DNA of 40,862 nt from Pseudomonadota bacterium (lineage in GTDB: Bacteria; Desulfobacterota; Binatia; UBA12015). How positions within the stretch are numbered: position 1 is the first letter of the stretch; the number at the start of each line of letters is the position of its first letter. A program made the translations under genes and the position numbers. The stretch spans positions 1 through 40,862 of the forward strand of contig SXLG01000055.1 in assembly GCA_005777805.1 (NCBI GenBank). The letters are read 5' to 3'. Positions 33,121 through 40,862 of this stretch are shown one piece after another. The notes beneath the pieces were generated by a model that had not been told where the DNA came from, searched no databases, and worked only from the letters and a program-made list of their open reading frames with translations.

Positions 33121-33522
33121 ATGGCCAATCATTCCACCGCTCAGGCTTTGAGCCGGATGCCGGAGGCGTTCGTCTCGGACACCGCGATCCGTCGCGCGGT
33201 TTCGCAGGTGGTCAATAAAGAAAAACTGCGCAAGCTCGTCTCCCAGCTCCATGCGCGGAATCTGACCGACAGGCCTGATGCGGTCGTCCGCCGCAATCGG
33301 TGGCATGTCGTCGCTGGTTCGTTTCCCGGCGAGCGGATCGCGGACCGAACCTCGCTGGAGAACGCGCCGGCCGAGGATGGCTCGATCCTTCTGGGCGCCG
33401 GACGCGGCAGCGCTGTCGGCCTGCCGGGCGTCGCGTTGCGGCCAAGGCACCGCAAGGGGCCGGTGGCGACTGACCGACCGGCGCTGCCTTCGCGTGCGTG
33501 CGGTATCCGGCGCGTCGCGTGA
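33121..33522 (+). CDS. Truncated AbiEi/DUF6088-like antitoxin-type protein
   Basis: 133-residue protein whose first 80 residues resemble the winged-helix N-terminus of type IV AbiEi/DUF6088 proteins: MPEAFVSDTAIRRAVSQVV, KLRKLVSQLHARNL, RRNRWHVVAGSFPGERIADR and TSLENAPAEDGSILLGA. The LPGVALRP segment also fits, but the frame stops where the family's C-terminal domain should begin. Its TGA overlaps the GTG start of gluQ (GTGA), so the truncated form is translationally coupled to a tRNA-modification gene. No AbiEii toxin gene is nearby. It could be a solitary DNA-binding regulator or a decayed antitoxin. Family is inferred by eye. Confidence 0.6.
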   Translation: MANHSTAQALSRMPEAFVSDTAIRRAVSQVVNKEKLRKLVSQLHARNLTDRPDAVVRRNRWHVVAGSFPGERIADRTSLENAPAEDGSILLGAGRGSAVGLPGVALRPRHRKGPVATDRPALPSRACGIRRVA

Positions 33523-34481
33523 GCACGGCGTACCGCGGGCGTTTCGCGCCCTCGCCGACCGGCGATCTGCACCTCGGCTCGGCCGCGGCCGCTCTGGTGG
33601 CTTGGTGCGCGGCGCGGGAGGCTGGCGGCACCTTCGTCGTGCGGATCGAGGATCTCGATCGGCCGCGTCTGGTCGCCGGTGCCGAGGAGCGCCAGCTCGC
33701 GGATCTGCGCTGGCTCGGCCTCGACTGGGACGAGGGGCCGGACAAGGGAGGGGCCTCGGGCCCGTATCGCCAGTCCGAACGTGCGGCGGCGTATGCCGCG
33801 GCACTCGCTGATCTGCGTACGCGCGGCCTGGTCTATCCCTGTGATTGTTCGCGGCGCGAGATCGCAGCCCTGGTGAGTGCGCCGCACCCCGGCGAGGACG
33901 GACCGCGCTATCCGGGGACTTGCCGCGCGAGCGAACCGACGCGGACCTGGCGGCGGCAGCCGGCCTGGCGCTTTCGTGTCGAGTCCGGGGTCACCGTTGT
34001 CGAGGACAAATTGCTCGGCCGCTTCGAACAGGATGTCGAAGCCCGGGTTGGCGATTTCGTTGTGATTCGGGCCGACGCCGTGCCGGCCTACCAACTGGCG
34101 GTGGTGGTCGACGATCTGGCGATGCGGATCAGCGAGGTCGTGCGCGGCGCGGATCTGCTCGACTCGACGCCCCGTCAGATTTTGTTAGCGCGTGCGCTCG
34201 ACGGCACGGTCCCGCGCCATGCCCACCTGCCGCTGGTGCTCGCTGCCGACGGTACCCGTCTGGCCAAGCGTGAGGGCGGGGCGACGATCGCCGAGTTGCG
34301 CGCGGCGGGCCTGTCCGCGCCGCAGCTCGTTGGGCAGTTGGCGGCGATGCTCGGTTTGGTCACCGTGGAAGAGGGGCGGGCGGGCCTTCTGCCATTCGAG
34401 CTTCTCGGCGCCGGCCGGCTCGACAGACTCGCCGGGCAGCGCGAAGTACGCTGGCGACCGGGGCAGGGCATCGCCGACTGA
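33519..34481 (+). CDS. gluQ: Glutamyl-Q tRNA(Asp) synthetase
   Basis: 320-residue truncated glutamyl-tRNA-synthetase paralogue that attaches Glu to the queuosine base of tRNA(Asp). The HIGH-type motif is in RFAPSPTGDLHLGSAAAA (residues 8-25), the KMSKS-type motif is RLAKREGG (about 247-254), and the zinc site includes CDCSRREI and the Cys of RYPGTC. It lacks an anticodon-binding domain, as this family should. The start is GTG at 33519, inside the stop of the AbiEi-like gene. The last codons form the first copy of a downstream 72-bp repeat. Confidence 0.93.
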   Translation: MSTAYRGRFAPSPTGDLHLGSAAAALVAWCAAREAGGTFVVRIEDLDRPRLVAGAEERQLADLRWLGLDWDEGPDKGGASGPYRQSERAAAYAAALADLRTRGLVYPCDCSRREIAALVSAPHPGEDGPRYPGTCRASEPTRTWRRQPAWRFRVESGVTVVEDKLLGRFEQDVEARVGDFVVIRADAVPAYQLAVVVDDLAMRISEVVRGADLLDSTPRQILLARALDGTVPRHAHLPLVLAADGTRLAKREGGATIAELRAAGLSAPQLVGQLAAMLGLVTVEEGRAGLLPFELLGAGRLDRLAGQREVRWRPGQGIAD

Positions 34482-34730
34482 TCGCGCGCGGGCGCAGCGG
34501 GAGCCGCGCAGCATGGTCCACTCCGCATCCTGGCGCAGAGCCTCGCCGACCGATCGCGTGCGGGCGCGAGGTCGAGTTCGGCCACGATCGGCCGGCGCGC
34601 GACCCGGTCGGAATGGGTCGGGGCTCGCTTCTCCGCGCGCGCCGCATTCAGCTTCCGAGCCGTGATCGGCCGGGACGTGTTGCTGTCCCAAAGCGGGTTC
34701 CCCTGCGCGCGTGCGGGCGTTCAGCCCACC
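34471..34730. repeat. Array of about four diverged copies, 72-78 bp, from gluQ stop to the next gene's stop
   Basis: TCGCCGACnGATCGCGnGCGGGCGC starts at 34471 and 34543 (offset 72) and the first copy includes gluQ's last codons and TGA. GCGCGC-rich blocks followed by TTCAGC continue near 34634 and 34708, and the last overlaps the 3' end of the convergent enoyl-CoA hydratase gene. No gene lies in the gap. Confidence 0.75.
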
Positions 34731-35524
34731 GTCCAGCGTGGCGGACGCTTCTCGGCAAACGCGCGCGGGCCTTCGCGGTAGTCGGGGTGGTTCCAGTGGC
34801 GGTAGATCTCGCGCCAACCGTGTTCGAGGCCGTCTGTCAAGCCGTGTTCGAGGGCCGTCCACAGGGCGCGCTTGCTGGCGGCGATGGTCGCCGGCGAGAA
34901 TTCTGCGATGGTCGCGGCGAGCGCGCGGGCGCGTGGCAGCAGGTCCGCGCTGGGCAGAACCTCGCTCACCAGACCGAGGCGGTGCGCGGTGGTGGCGTCC
35001 ATGCGTTCGGTGCCGGAGACGAGCATCATTCGCATCACTTCGCCAAACGGCATGCGGCGCAGGAGCCCGATGGCCTCGAGTGCGAAGACCTGGCCGACCC
35101 GCACATGAGTGTCGAAGAAAGTCGCGTGCTCGGCGGCCAGCACCAAATCGGCGTCGGCGACGAAGTGCAGCCCGGCGCCGAGACACATGCCGTTGACCGC
35201 GACGATGACCGGTTTGTCGAAGCCCTCGTGGAGGAAAGCGGTGGGCGTGCTGCGGTACCACGGGCCCTGCGACGGACCCTCCGTGCCGCCGATCGAACCG
35301 GTCGCGGCGGTGTCCTTCAGGTCGGCGCCGGAGCAGAAGGCACGTTCGCCGGCACCGGTCACGATGACGACCCGAACCTCGCGATCTTCGTGTGCCCGCC
35401 GGAAAGCGGCAGGCAGTTCGGTCTTGAGCAAGTTCGCGTTCAGGGCGTTGTGGCGGTCTGGGCGGTTCAGAGTGAGCGTCAGGACGGGGCCGTCCTTCAT
35501 CCACAGGAGATCGGTGTCGTTCAT
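34721..35524 (-). CDS. Enoyl-CoA hydratase/isomerase (crotonase) family protein
   Basis: 267-residue crotonase-fold protein. Oxyanion-hole elements are seen as RAFCSGADLKDT (about residue 64) and VNGMCLGAGLHFVADADLVLA (about 112-132). NRPDRHNALN and ASKRALWTALEHGLTDGLE are also typical. The reaction may be hydration, isomerisation or hydrolysis of a CoA thioester. AAGGAGG sits about eight bases before the ATG at 35524, a strong start. The amidohydrolase gene lies upstream on the same strand after a 268-bp gap with no gene. Joint catabolic function is possible but unproven. Confidence 0.9.
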   Translation of the reverse strand: MNDTDLLWMKDGPVLTLTLNRPDRHNALNANLLKTELPAAFRRAHEDREVRVVIVTGAGERAFCSGADLKDTAATGSIGGTEGPSQGPWYRSTPTAFLHEGFDKPVIVAVNGMCLGAGLHFVADADLVLAAEHATFFDTHVRVGQVFALEAIGLLRRMPFGEVMRMMLVSGTERMDATTAHRLGLVSEVLPSADLLPRARALAATIAEFSPATIAASKRALWTALEHGLTDGLEHGWREIYRHWNHPDYREGPRAFAEKRPPRWTVG

Positions 35525-35792
35525 GCTCGTGCCTCCTTCGTCCGACTCCTGTAGCGGCAGCCCTCGTCGTGGGCGAGGTCGCGGTGCGGGTGCGCGCCGG
35601 TCGGTCACGGGGGGCCGCGCGGTGTCGGTCACGGTGCAGGCGCGCGCGGCGAGGGTGCGGCTTGTCCGTCCTGTCGCGCCAGCCCGCGTCGCCGCGAGGG
35701 TCTCGGGTGCACGCGCCGGGACCCGCGATCGGAGCGTGGCCCGGCCGGCGCCCTCACGTCCTGCCGTGATGTTGAGGGCGCTGTCGCGTCGG

Positions 35793-36875
35793 TCAATCCA
35801 ATCGGTAGAGGCGGCGGCAGTTCTCGCCGATGGCCTTGCTCCGGATGCGCGCGTCGAGGCCGTGGAACGCCGTCTCGATGGCCGCCCGCGAGTGCGGGAA
35901 CGTGCTGTCGGGGTGCGGGTAGTCGGAGGCCCACATCACGTTGTCCTCGCCGATCAGCGGAATCACCCGCGGGCCCTGAGGCTCCTCCTCGAAGGTGACC
36001 ATCACCTGGCGGCGGAAGATCGCACCTGGTTTCTCGCGCAGGCGGTAGTCGGCCGCCTGAGGCGTGTGTTTCTCGAAGGCCCCGTCCATGCGTTCGAGGG
36101 CGTAGGGAACCCAGCCGATGCCGGCCTCGGCCAGCACCAGCGTCATTCCAGGATTGCGTTCGAGCGCGCCGGAGAAGAGCATCGCCATCAGCGGCTCGTC
36201 GAGTTGCATCGGGGCGATGGCGGCCCAGGCCGCGAGCTGCCAGCTCCCGGGCTTGGGTGTGAGTAGCGAAGTGCCGCCGCCGATGTGGAACGAGAGCGGC
36301 AGGCCCGAGGCGGCACAGGCTTGCCAGAGGGGCTCCCAGGCCGGGTCGGAGACCTGCGTCTCGAAGGCGAAGAAGATCGCTCCGCGATGGCCGGCCGCGG
36401 CGACCCGCTCCAATTCTGTCACCGCGGCTGCCGGGCTGTGCGTCGGCAGGACGGGCAGCACGCAGAGACGGCCGGGCGCGTGCGTGTTGAACTCTGCGGC
36501 CCAGTCGTTGTACGCGGCGAGGCACTGCGCCTTCAGCTCGGGGTCGGGAATCTGCAGCCCGAGCAGCGAGGGGCCGTAGATCACCGACGACCAGATCCCG
36601 TCGAGGTCCATATCGGCGAGCCGCAGATGCGGCGTGCTCGAACGCAGGCCGTCGTCCTCGATGCCGGCGCGCGAGATCGCACTGAACTCCGGCCGGGCCA
36701 TGCGGCTCGGTCCGAGGAAGCGCTCACCCGCGATCCAGGCATCACCGGTCTTGAGCTCGACGACGTGCGGGATCTGCGCGTGCAGGGCGGCGGGCATACG
36801 CGCGGTCCACAGCTCGGCCGGTAGATGCCAGAGATCGAGGTGATCGTCGCACGAATAAATCCGCTCGCCGTCCAT
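35793..36875 (-). CDS. Amidohydrolase-2 family metal-dependent hydrolase
   Basis: 360-residue TIM-barrel hydrolase of the ACMSD-related amidohydrolase family. The N-terminal metal motif is of the DDH type (IYSCDDHLDLW) found in many environmental relatives. The central LSFHIGGG His, a LAEAGIGWVPYALERMD segment and the C-terminal MWASDYPHPDSTFPHS Asp/His are present. It probably decarboxylates or hydrolyses an aromatic or ring-cleavage product. GGAGG about seven bases before the ATG at 36875 supports this start over an ATG at 36926. Confidence 0.88.
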   Translation of the reverse strand: MDGERIYSCDDHLDLWHLPAELWTARMPAALHAQIPHVVELKTGDAWIAGERFLGPSRMARPEFSAISRAGIEDDGLRSSTPHLRLADMDLDGIWSSVIYGPSLLGLQIPDPELKAQCLAAYNDWAAEFNTHAPGRLCVLPVLPTHSPAAAVTELERVAAAGHRGAIFFAFETQVSDPAWEPLWQACAASGLPLSFHIGGGTSLLTPKPGSWQLAAWAAIAPMQLDEPLMAMLFSGALERNPGMTLVLAEAGIGWVPYALERMDGAFEKHTPQAADYRLREKPGAIFRRQVMVTFEEEPQGPRVIPLIGEDNVMWASDYPHPDSTFPHSRAAIETAFHGLDARIRSKAIGENCRRLYRLD

Positions 36876-37033
36876 TGGGGGTCCTCCGTTCCCTCTGCCC
36901 ATAGGCCGGCGGCTCGACCGCCACAAACGCAGACCGCCAGCTCGGGCCTCCTGAGCGATCGGGCCGGGACGCCGCCGGGCGCTCGATCATGGTCGCTGCC
37001 CCGCCGTGCGGGCCCGGCTGGCCGGGGTACGAA

Positions 37034-38152
37034 TCAGACGCGCAGCTCCGGCAGCGGCACCCCGGCGGCGCGCAGCCGGTCGAGCAGAGCGAGCAGCGCA
37101 TGGCCCAGGCCGAGGACCACGAACGAGCCGGCGGCGAGGAGCAGCGTGTGTTCGGGCCGGCTCAGGTCCTCGTAGAGCGGTCCCGAGCAGCCGCCGAAAT
37201 TACAGTGACCGTCAAACCAGTACACGAGTCCGTTGTGCGTCACCATCTGGCCGAGATAGAGCCCCCACGAATGGCGGCCGAGCCACGCAAGCGGGCGGGC
37301 GACGCCCAACGCGAGGGCTTGCCCGCCGAACGCATCGGTGCGGGCGCCTGCGGCGATAGCTTGCATGACGAAGAGCAGCGCCAGCGTGAGCGGCAGGGCC
37401 CAGAGGTGGTCCACGACCCGCTGCAACTGGACGATCACGAGCGGTGTGGTGTGGAAGCGCCGGGCGAGTTCGACCAGACCGACCAGCGAGATCTGTTCCA
37501 GCGCGGGCGCCATCAGGGCGAGTGCCGCGAACGCGGCGAGAGCGACGCGCACGGGGATGCGCGGCAGCCAGCGTGCGAGATAGATTCCAAAGGCGACGTC
37601 AAGCAGGAGCCGCGGCCCGAAGACGAACCAGGCCTCGAGTCCGATCAGGTCGCGCAGCGCGCGGGCCTCGAACTGGAGCGGCAAGGCCACAAGAGCGCCG
37701 ACGGCCACGAGCGCCACGGGGCCGAAGCGTCGAGTGAAGGCTGCGAGGAGTGGAAAGACGAGAGCCAGCTCGAGGATCACGGTCACGAACCAGCTCATGC
37801 CGACCCATTTGAAGTAGCCCATCAGGTGCAGGAACGGCAGTCCCGCAGTGATCTTGACGTGCCGTAGTCCGGGTTGGAGCAGGGCCACCAGCAACCACCA
37901 CGCGGCGATCGCGCTCCAGGTGGGGACCAGGATGCGGCGCAGGCAGCGCAGCGCCCAGGTCCGCATGACGCCGGGGCCGTCGTGGTGGTGGAACCACTGG
38001 ATCGAGTTCGTGCCGAAGAGGATCAGGAAGACCGGCACGGCCTGCAGGAAGAGGAGGGTCATCCAGCGCGAAGGCCCGAGAGTCTCGGCGTGGATGAAGG
38101 TCACGCCGATGATCGCCCAGCCCTTCACCATGTCAATTGCTGGAATACGCAT
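37034..38152 (-). CDS. Acyltransferase-3 (OafA/YrhL-type) membrane protein
   Basis: 372-residue integral membrane protein with about ten helices. The N-terminal AIDMVKGWAIIGVTFIHAE matches the acyltransferase-3 start motif with its conserved His, and RRILVPTWSAIAAWWL with MGYFKWVGMSWFVTVILELAL follows family order. Such proteins move acyl groups onto sugars or envelope polymers. A Cys-containing loop (HCNFGGCSGPLYED) near residue 330 may be periplasmic. The ATG at 38152 begins right at the motif. The 289-bp gap after it toward the GH3 gene contains no gene I can support, only a weak 82-bp-offset similarity. Confidence 0.82.
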   Translation of the reverse strand: MRIPAIDMVKGWAIIGVTFIHAETLGPSRWMTLLFLQAVPVFLILFGTNSIQWFHHHDGPGVMRTWALRCLRRILVPTWSAIAAWWLLVALLQPGLRHVKITAGLPFLHLMGYFKWVGMSWFVTVILELALVFPLLAAFTRRFGPVALVAVGALVALPLQFEARALRDLIGLEAWFVFGPRLLLDVAFGIYLARWLPRIPVRVALAAFAALALMAPALEQISLVGLVELARRFHTTPLVIVQLQRVVDHLWALPLTLALLFVMQAIAAGARTDAFGGQALALGVARPLAWLGRHSWGLYLGQMVTHNGLVYWFDGHCNFGGCSGPLYEDLSRPEHTLLLAAGSFVVLGLGHALLALLDRLRAAGVPLPELRV

Positions 38153-38441
38153 GGCCGTCGTCGCACACGTCTCTTACACGCGTTCCGCAGCAGCGCGAAG
38201 TTCGCCGCGTTCGCCCCGCCCAGGTCTCGTGCGCGCTGCTCCGGGCGCCCCTGCCGTAACGGGGACAGGCTCGGGGCCCGAGATCGACACGCCGCAGCGC
38301 CGAAGGTCTCGGGCAACCTGCGAGTGCATCGCCCGCGCCAACCGAGAACTCGAACGAGCCAGAGCCTCCCGGCGCCGCTCGGTCGCGGGCGTCGAACGAT
38401 CGCGCCGCTCAGCGCCGGGGCCGGGCGGCGCGCGGCGTGAT

Positions 38442-40523
38442 TTACTCGACGGTCACGGTCACCTGGTCCGGCGTCTCTGCGGAGGACCTGCCGATGAGGA
38501 GGGTGTAGTCGCCCGGCTCGACCGACCAAGCGCGGCGCTCCTCGTGCCAGATCGCCAGAGCGCGCTCGTCGAGGGAGATGTGGACGCGCCGCGACTCATT
38601 TGGCGCGAGCGCCACCTTGGCGAAACCCCGGAGCTGCTTGGGTGGCTCGCCGAGCGTCGGGGGATACGCGACGTAGACCTGGACCACCTCGGCTCCGGCG
38701 CGGCGGCCGGTGTTGGTCACCTTCACCTCGACCTCGAGAGACTCCCCGGGGCGGAGGCGGCGCGGTGATACCTTCGCTCTACCGAGCTGGAAGCTCGTGT
38801 ACGAGAGCCCGTGGCCGAAGGGAAAGAGCGGGACCTCGCCGGTGGCGTCGTACCAGCGGTAGCCGACGGCGAGGCCCTCGTCGTAGAAGACGCTTCCGTC
38901 AACTCCCGGATAGCGCTCGGCTCGGCCGGCGGCCGGCCCTTGCCCGTCGGTTGCGGGAAAGGTGATCGGAAGTTTGCCGGAGGGATTCGCGTCGCCGAAG
39001 AGCACGGCGGCGGTGACGGCGCCGTCCTCGCCGCCGGGGTACCAGCCCTCGACCACGGCTGCGACCCCATCGAGCCACGGCATGAGCACCGGCGAGCCGG
39101 CGTGGACCACGACCACGGTGCGGGGATTCGCCGCTGCCACGGCGGCGACGAGCTGGTCCTGCCCGTCGGGAAGTGCGAGGGTCTCGCGGTCGTGCCCCTC
39201 GGCCTCGAAGTTGCCGACGACGACGACGGCCACGTCGGCCTCGGCAGCCAGGCGGACGGCCGCGTCGACGTCGCCGCTCGAGTCGCTCGCGATTTCGATA
39301 CCTGATCCAGCGAGCCGGGCGGCGATGCCCTCGAGTGGAGTGCTGGAGCGGATCGGATTCACCATCGAGCTTCCGCCGCCGCCGATCGCTGCTCGTCCAG
39401 CCCAGGGACCGAGCACGGCGAGGCGTTCGAGGCGCGATTCGTCGAGCGGCAGGATCTCGTCGCGATTGAGCAGCAGCACGGTGCCCGCGACCGCGATCTC
39501 GTGCGCGATCGCGGCGTGTTCCTCCGCCGGGATCGGTGACGTCCCGAACTCGCGGTCGAAGAGCCCGAAGCGGATCATCTCGCGGTAGCGGCGGCGCAGC
39601 ATGTCGTCGAGGCGCTCCGCGGAGACCTCGCCGGAATCGATCGCCGCGCGCAGCGCGTCGCCGAAGAACCGTGGCGTCGGCATCTCGAGGTCCATCCCTG
39701 CGTTGGCGGACGCGACGGTGCTCTTCGCCGCGAAAAAATCGGATTGTACGAAGCCGCGAAAACCCCACTCGCCCTTGAGGACGTCGGTCAGGAGCCAGCG
39801 ATTCTCGCAGGCGAACGCGCCACCTACGCTGTTGTAGGAACACATCACCGAAGCCACGTCCGCCTCGCGCACGGCGGCCTCGAAGGGCGGAAGGTAGAGT
39901 TCGCGCAAAGTGCGCTCACTCGCCCGCACGTCGACCGACATCCGCTGCTCCTCCTGGTTGTTGGCGATATAGTGCTTGACCATCGCCAGGACGCCGTGAG
40001 CCTGGATTGCGCGGATGTTGGCCACCGCGACGCGCGAGATCAGGAAGGGGTCCTCGCCGTAGGCTTCGAAGGTGCGGCCGTTGATGGGCACGCGCGCGAG
40101 GTCGACGTCCGGGGCCTCGATCAGGTTGCGGCCGATCGCCCGCATTTCGGCCCCCTGCACGTCGCCGTAGCGTGTCGCCATGGCGGGGTCCCATGTGGCC
40201 GCGAGGAGCAGCGGCGATGGCAGTGCGGACGCGGGGACGTTGCCGAACACCTGTGGGCCCGGGCCTACGCCGGCCGGGCCGTTGGTCACGGTGAGCGCCG
40301 GGATCCCGAGCTCCGGAATGCCGTGCACAATCCGGAAGTCCTCCGGAGGCGCGCTACCGTGTGTCTGTGCGATCTTCTGCTCGAGGGACATTCGGGAGAC
40401 GATCGCGCGCGCGCGTGCGTCGGCCGCGTCGTCCGGCGACCCGTCGGCGCACCCGCCCAGCCCACCTGCCAGCACGGCGATCAGCGCCAGGGCGCGAAGG
40501 TATCGGGCATCTCTTTCGAACAT
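38442..40523 (-). CDS. GH3-family beta-glycosidase lipoprotein
   Basis: 693-residue family-3 glycoside hydrolase, probably anchored in the envelope: the N-terminal ALIAVLAGGLGGC is a lipobox with Cys near residue 25. The catalytic TIM barrel carries VKHYIANNQEEQR and FVQSDFF, where Asp262 is the expected nucleophile. The second alpha/beta domain (about 340-520) contains VVVVGNFEAEGHDRETLALP, likely bearing the acid/base Glu. A fibronectin-III-like domain closes the C-terminus. It should release sugars from beta-glucosides or similar substrates. A palindrome 29 bases upstream of the ATG may be its operator. Confidence 0.93.
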   Translation of the reverse strand: MFERDARYLRALALIAVLAGGLGGCADGSPDDAADARARAIVSRMSLEQKIAQTHGSAPPEDFRIVHGIPELGIPALTVTNGPAGVGPGPQVFGNVPASALPSPLLLAATWDPAMATRYGDVQGAEMRAIGRNLIEAPDVDLARVPINGRTFEAYGEDPFLISRVAVANIRAIQAHGVLAMVKHYIANNQEEQRMSVDVRASERTLRELYLPPFEAAVREADVASVMCSYNSVGGAFACENRWLLTDVLKGEWGFRGFVQSDFFAAKSTVASANAGMDLEMPTPRFFGDALRAAIDSGEVSAERLDDMLRRRYREMIRFGLFDREFGTSPIPAEEHAAIAHEIAVAGTVLLLNRDEILPLDESRLERLAVLGPWAGRAAIGGGGSSMVNPIRSSTPLEGIAARLAGSGIEIASDSSGDVDAAVRLAAEADVAVVVVGNFEAEGHDRETLALPDGQDQLVAAVAAANPRTVVVVHAGSPVLMPWLDGVAAVVEGWYPGGEDGAVTAAVLFGDANPSGKLPITFPATDGQGPAAGRAERYPGVDGSVFYDEGLAVGYRWYDATGEVPLFPFGHGLSYTSFQLGRAKVSPRRLRPGESLEVEVKVTNTGRRAGAEVVQVYVAYPPTLGEPPKQLRGFAKVALAPNESRRVHISLDERALAIWHEERRAWSVEPGDYTLLIGRSSAETPDQVTVTVE

Positions 40524-40551
40524 CTCGGCTCTCCGTTGGCTGAGGATGCCT

Positions 40552-40567
40552 TCCTGCAGGTGCAGGA
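40552..40567. promoter_or_regulatory. Palindromic operator-like site upstream of GH3 gene
   Basis: A perfect inverted repeat (TCCTGCA-GG-TGCAGGA) lies 29 bases before the GH3 ATG and is flanked by GCC/GGC, so the dyad nearly extends to 10 bp per arm. Size and position fit a repressor operator such as those of LacI-type regulators (inference). No regulator gene is in the window. Confidence 0.4.
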
Positions 40568-40862
40568 GGCAAACCGAGCGCGTGAAAGAGGATCATGACC
40601 CACGGATCAGCCGCGGAGAGGCGGCACGATTGGGGCGAGACAAGGCTGGGCGGAAAGCAGCCGGGGATGCGCTGCCCCGGGAAATTCCGTGTTGTCCAGG
40701 GAGTCCCCGAGATCTGGCCGGCCTGGGGTGGGCCCGCCCAGCTCGATAGCCAGCCTTGCGTCGTCGAGGGGTCCAGCGATGCCTTGCCGCCACGGGCCTT
40801 GTGCGGTGCGGGCGGGAGGACGTTGCGGTATTCGGCAAGCGGGTGTCCTACGCCGTCAAGGA
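40568..40862. other. Right window end, no gene supported
   Basis: Several frames are open by chance in this GC-rich stretch (for example minus 40593-40838), but none shows a family, ribosome site or sensible composition. A gene could begin beyond the edge. Confidence 0.3.

Noticed and set aside
12082-34730. REP/BIME or ERIC elements
   Set aside because: Those share sequence across loci; here the unit sequence differs from locus to locus and only the period is shared.
40593-40838. 81-codon minus-strand frame at the right end
   Set aside because: Arg/Pro/Ser-rich, no ribosome site and no family features.

Overview
This is a GC-rich (clearly well above 60% by eye), gene-dense stretch of a Gram-negative-type bacterial chromosome. 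Lipoproteins, periplasmic signal peptides, a c-type cytochrome, RimO, Mfd, RhlE, Kup and GluQ-RS all fit that. The accessory genes (DUF3604, DUF1573, a MaoC hydratase, enoyl-CoA hydratase, a DDH-type amidohydrolase, DUF482, HupE/UreJ_2) suggest an environmental proteobacterium, perhaps a deltaproteobacterium or relative such as Myxococcota or Binatota. That placement is inference; no rRNA or tRNA gene is present. An F420-dependent nitroreductase-family protein hints that the organism makes coenzyme F420.

Layout. 1-5.1 kb: the N-terminal part of an M1 aminopeptidase (minus strand, running off the left edge) with a long Ala/Pro/Lys-rich extension, a divergent SDR dehydrogenase, an HD-domain protein, a secreted His-rich protein and a DUF1573 lipoprotein. 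5.3-10.9 kb: rhlE, a small coiled-coil protein and mfd, all plus strand. 10.9-14.4 kb: an EamA transporter and kup, divergent around a repeat array. 14.4-17.6 kb: a minus-strand operon (PPIase, HupE/UreJ-like membrane protein, 5'-3' exonuclease) joined by two ATGA overlaps. 17.8-20.4 kb: cytochrome c, an alarmone-hydrolase-like HD protein, and rimO. 20.8-25.7 kb: a HIBADH-type dehydrogenase, a PaiB-GNAT fusion, a coupled F420-reductase/MaoC pair, and a DUF482 acyltransferase. 25.9-27.3 kb: two adjacent NIPSNAP-like genes. 27.3-29.5 kb: a poorly coding stretch with orphan or decayed reading frames. 29.5-31.9 kb: a DUF3604 protein coupled to a small membrane protein. 32.4-34.5 kb: a 57-residue protein, a repeat array, and a truncated AbiEi-like antitoxin overlapping gluQ. 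34.7-40.5 kb: enoyl-CoA hydratase, amidohydrolase, acyltransferase 3 and a GH3 glucosidase lipoprotein, all minus strand.

The most unusual signal is not a gene. At least nine intergenic regions contain imperfect tandem repeats with nearly the same period, about 69-78 bp and mostly 71-74 bp, although the repeated sequence differs from locus to locus. Several arrays begin inside the 3' end of the neighbouring gene and span its stop codon, and one supplies the start codon of the next gene. A shared period without a clearly shared sequence does not match CRISPR, REP/BIME, ERIC or ordinary dispersed repeats, and I regard it as the best candidate here for something undescribed.
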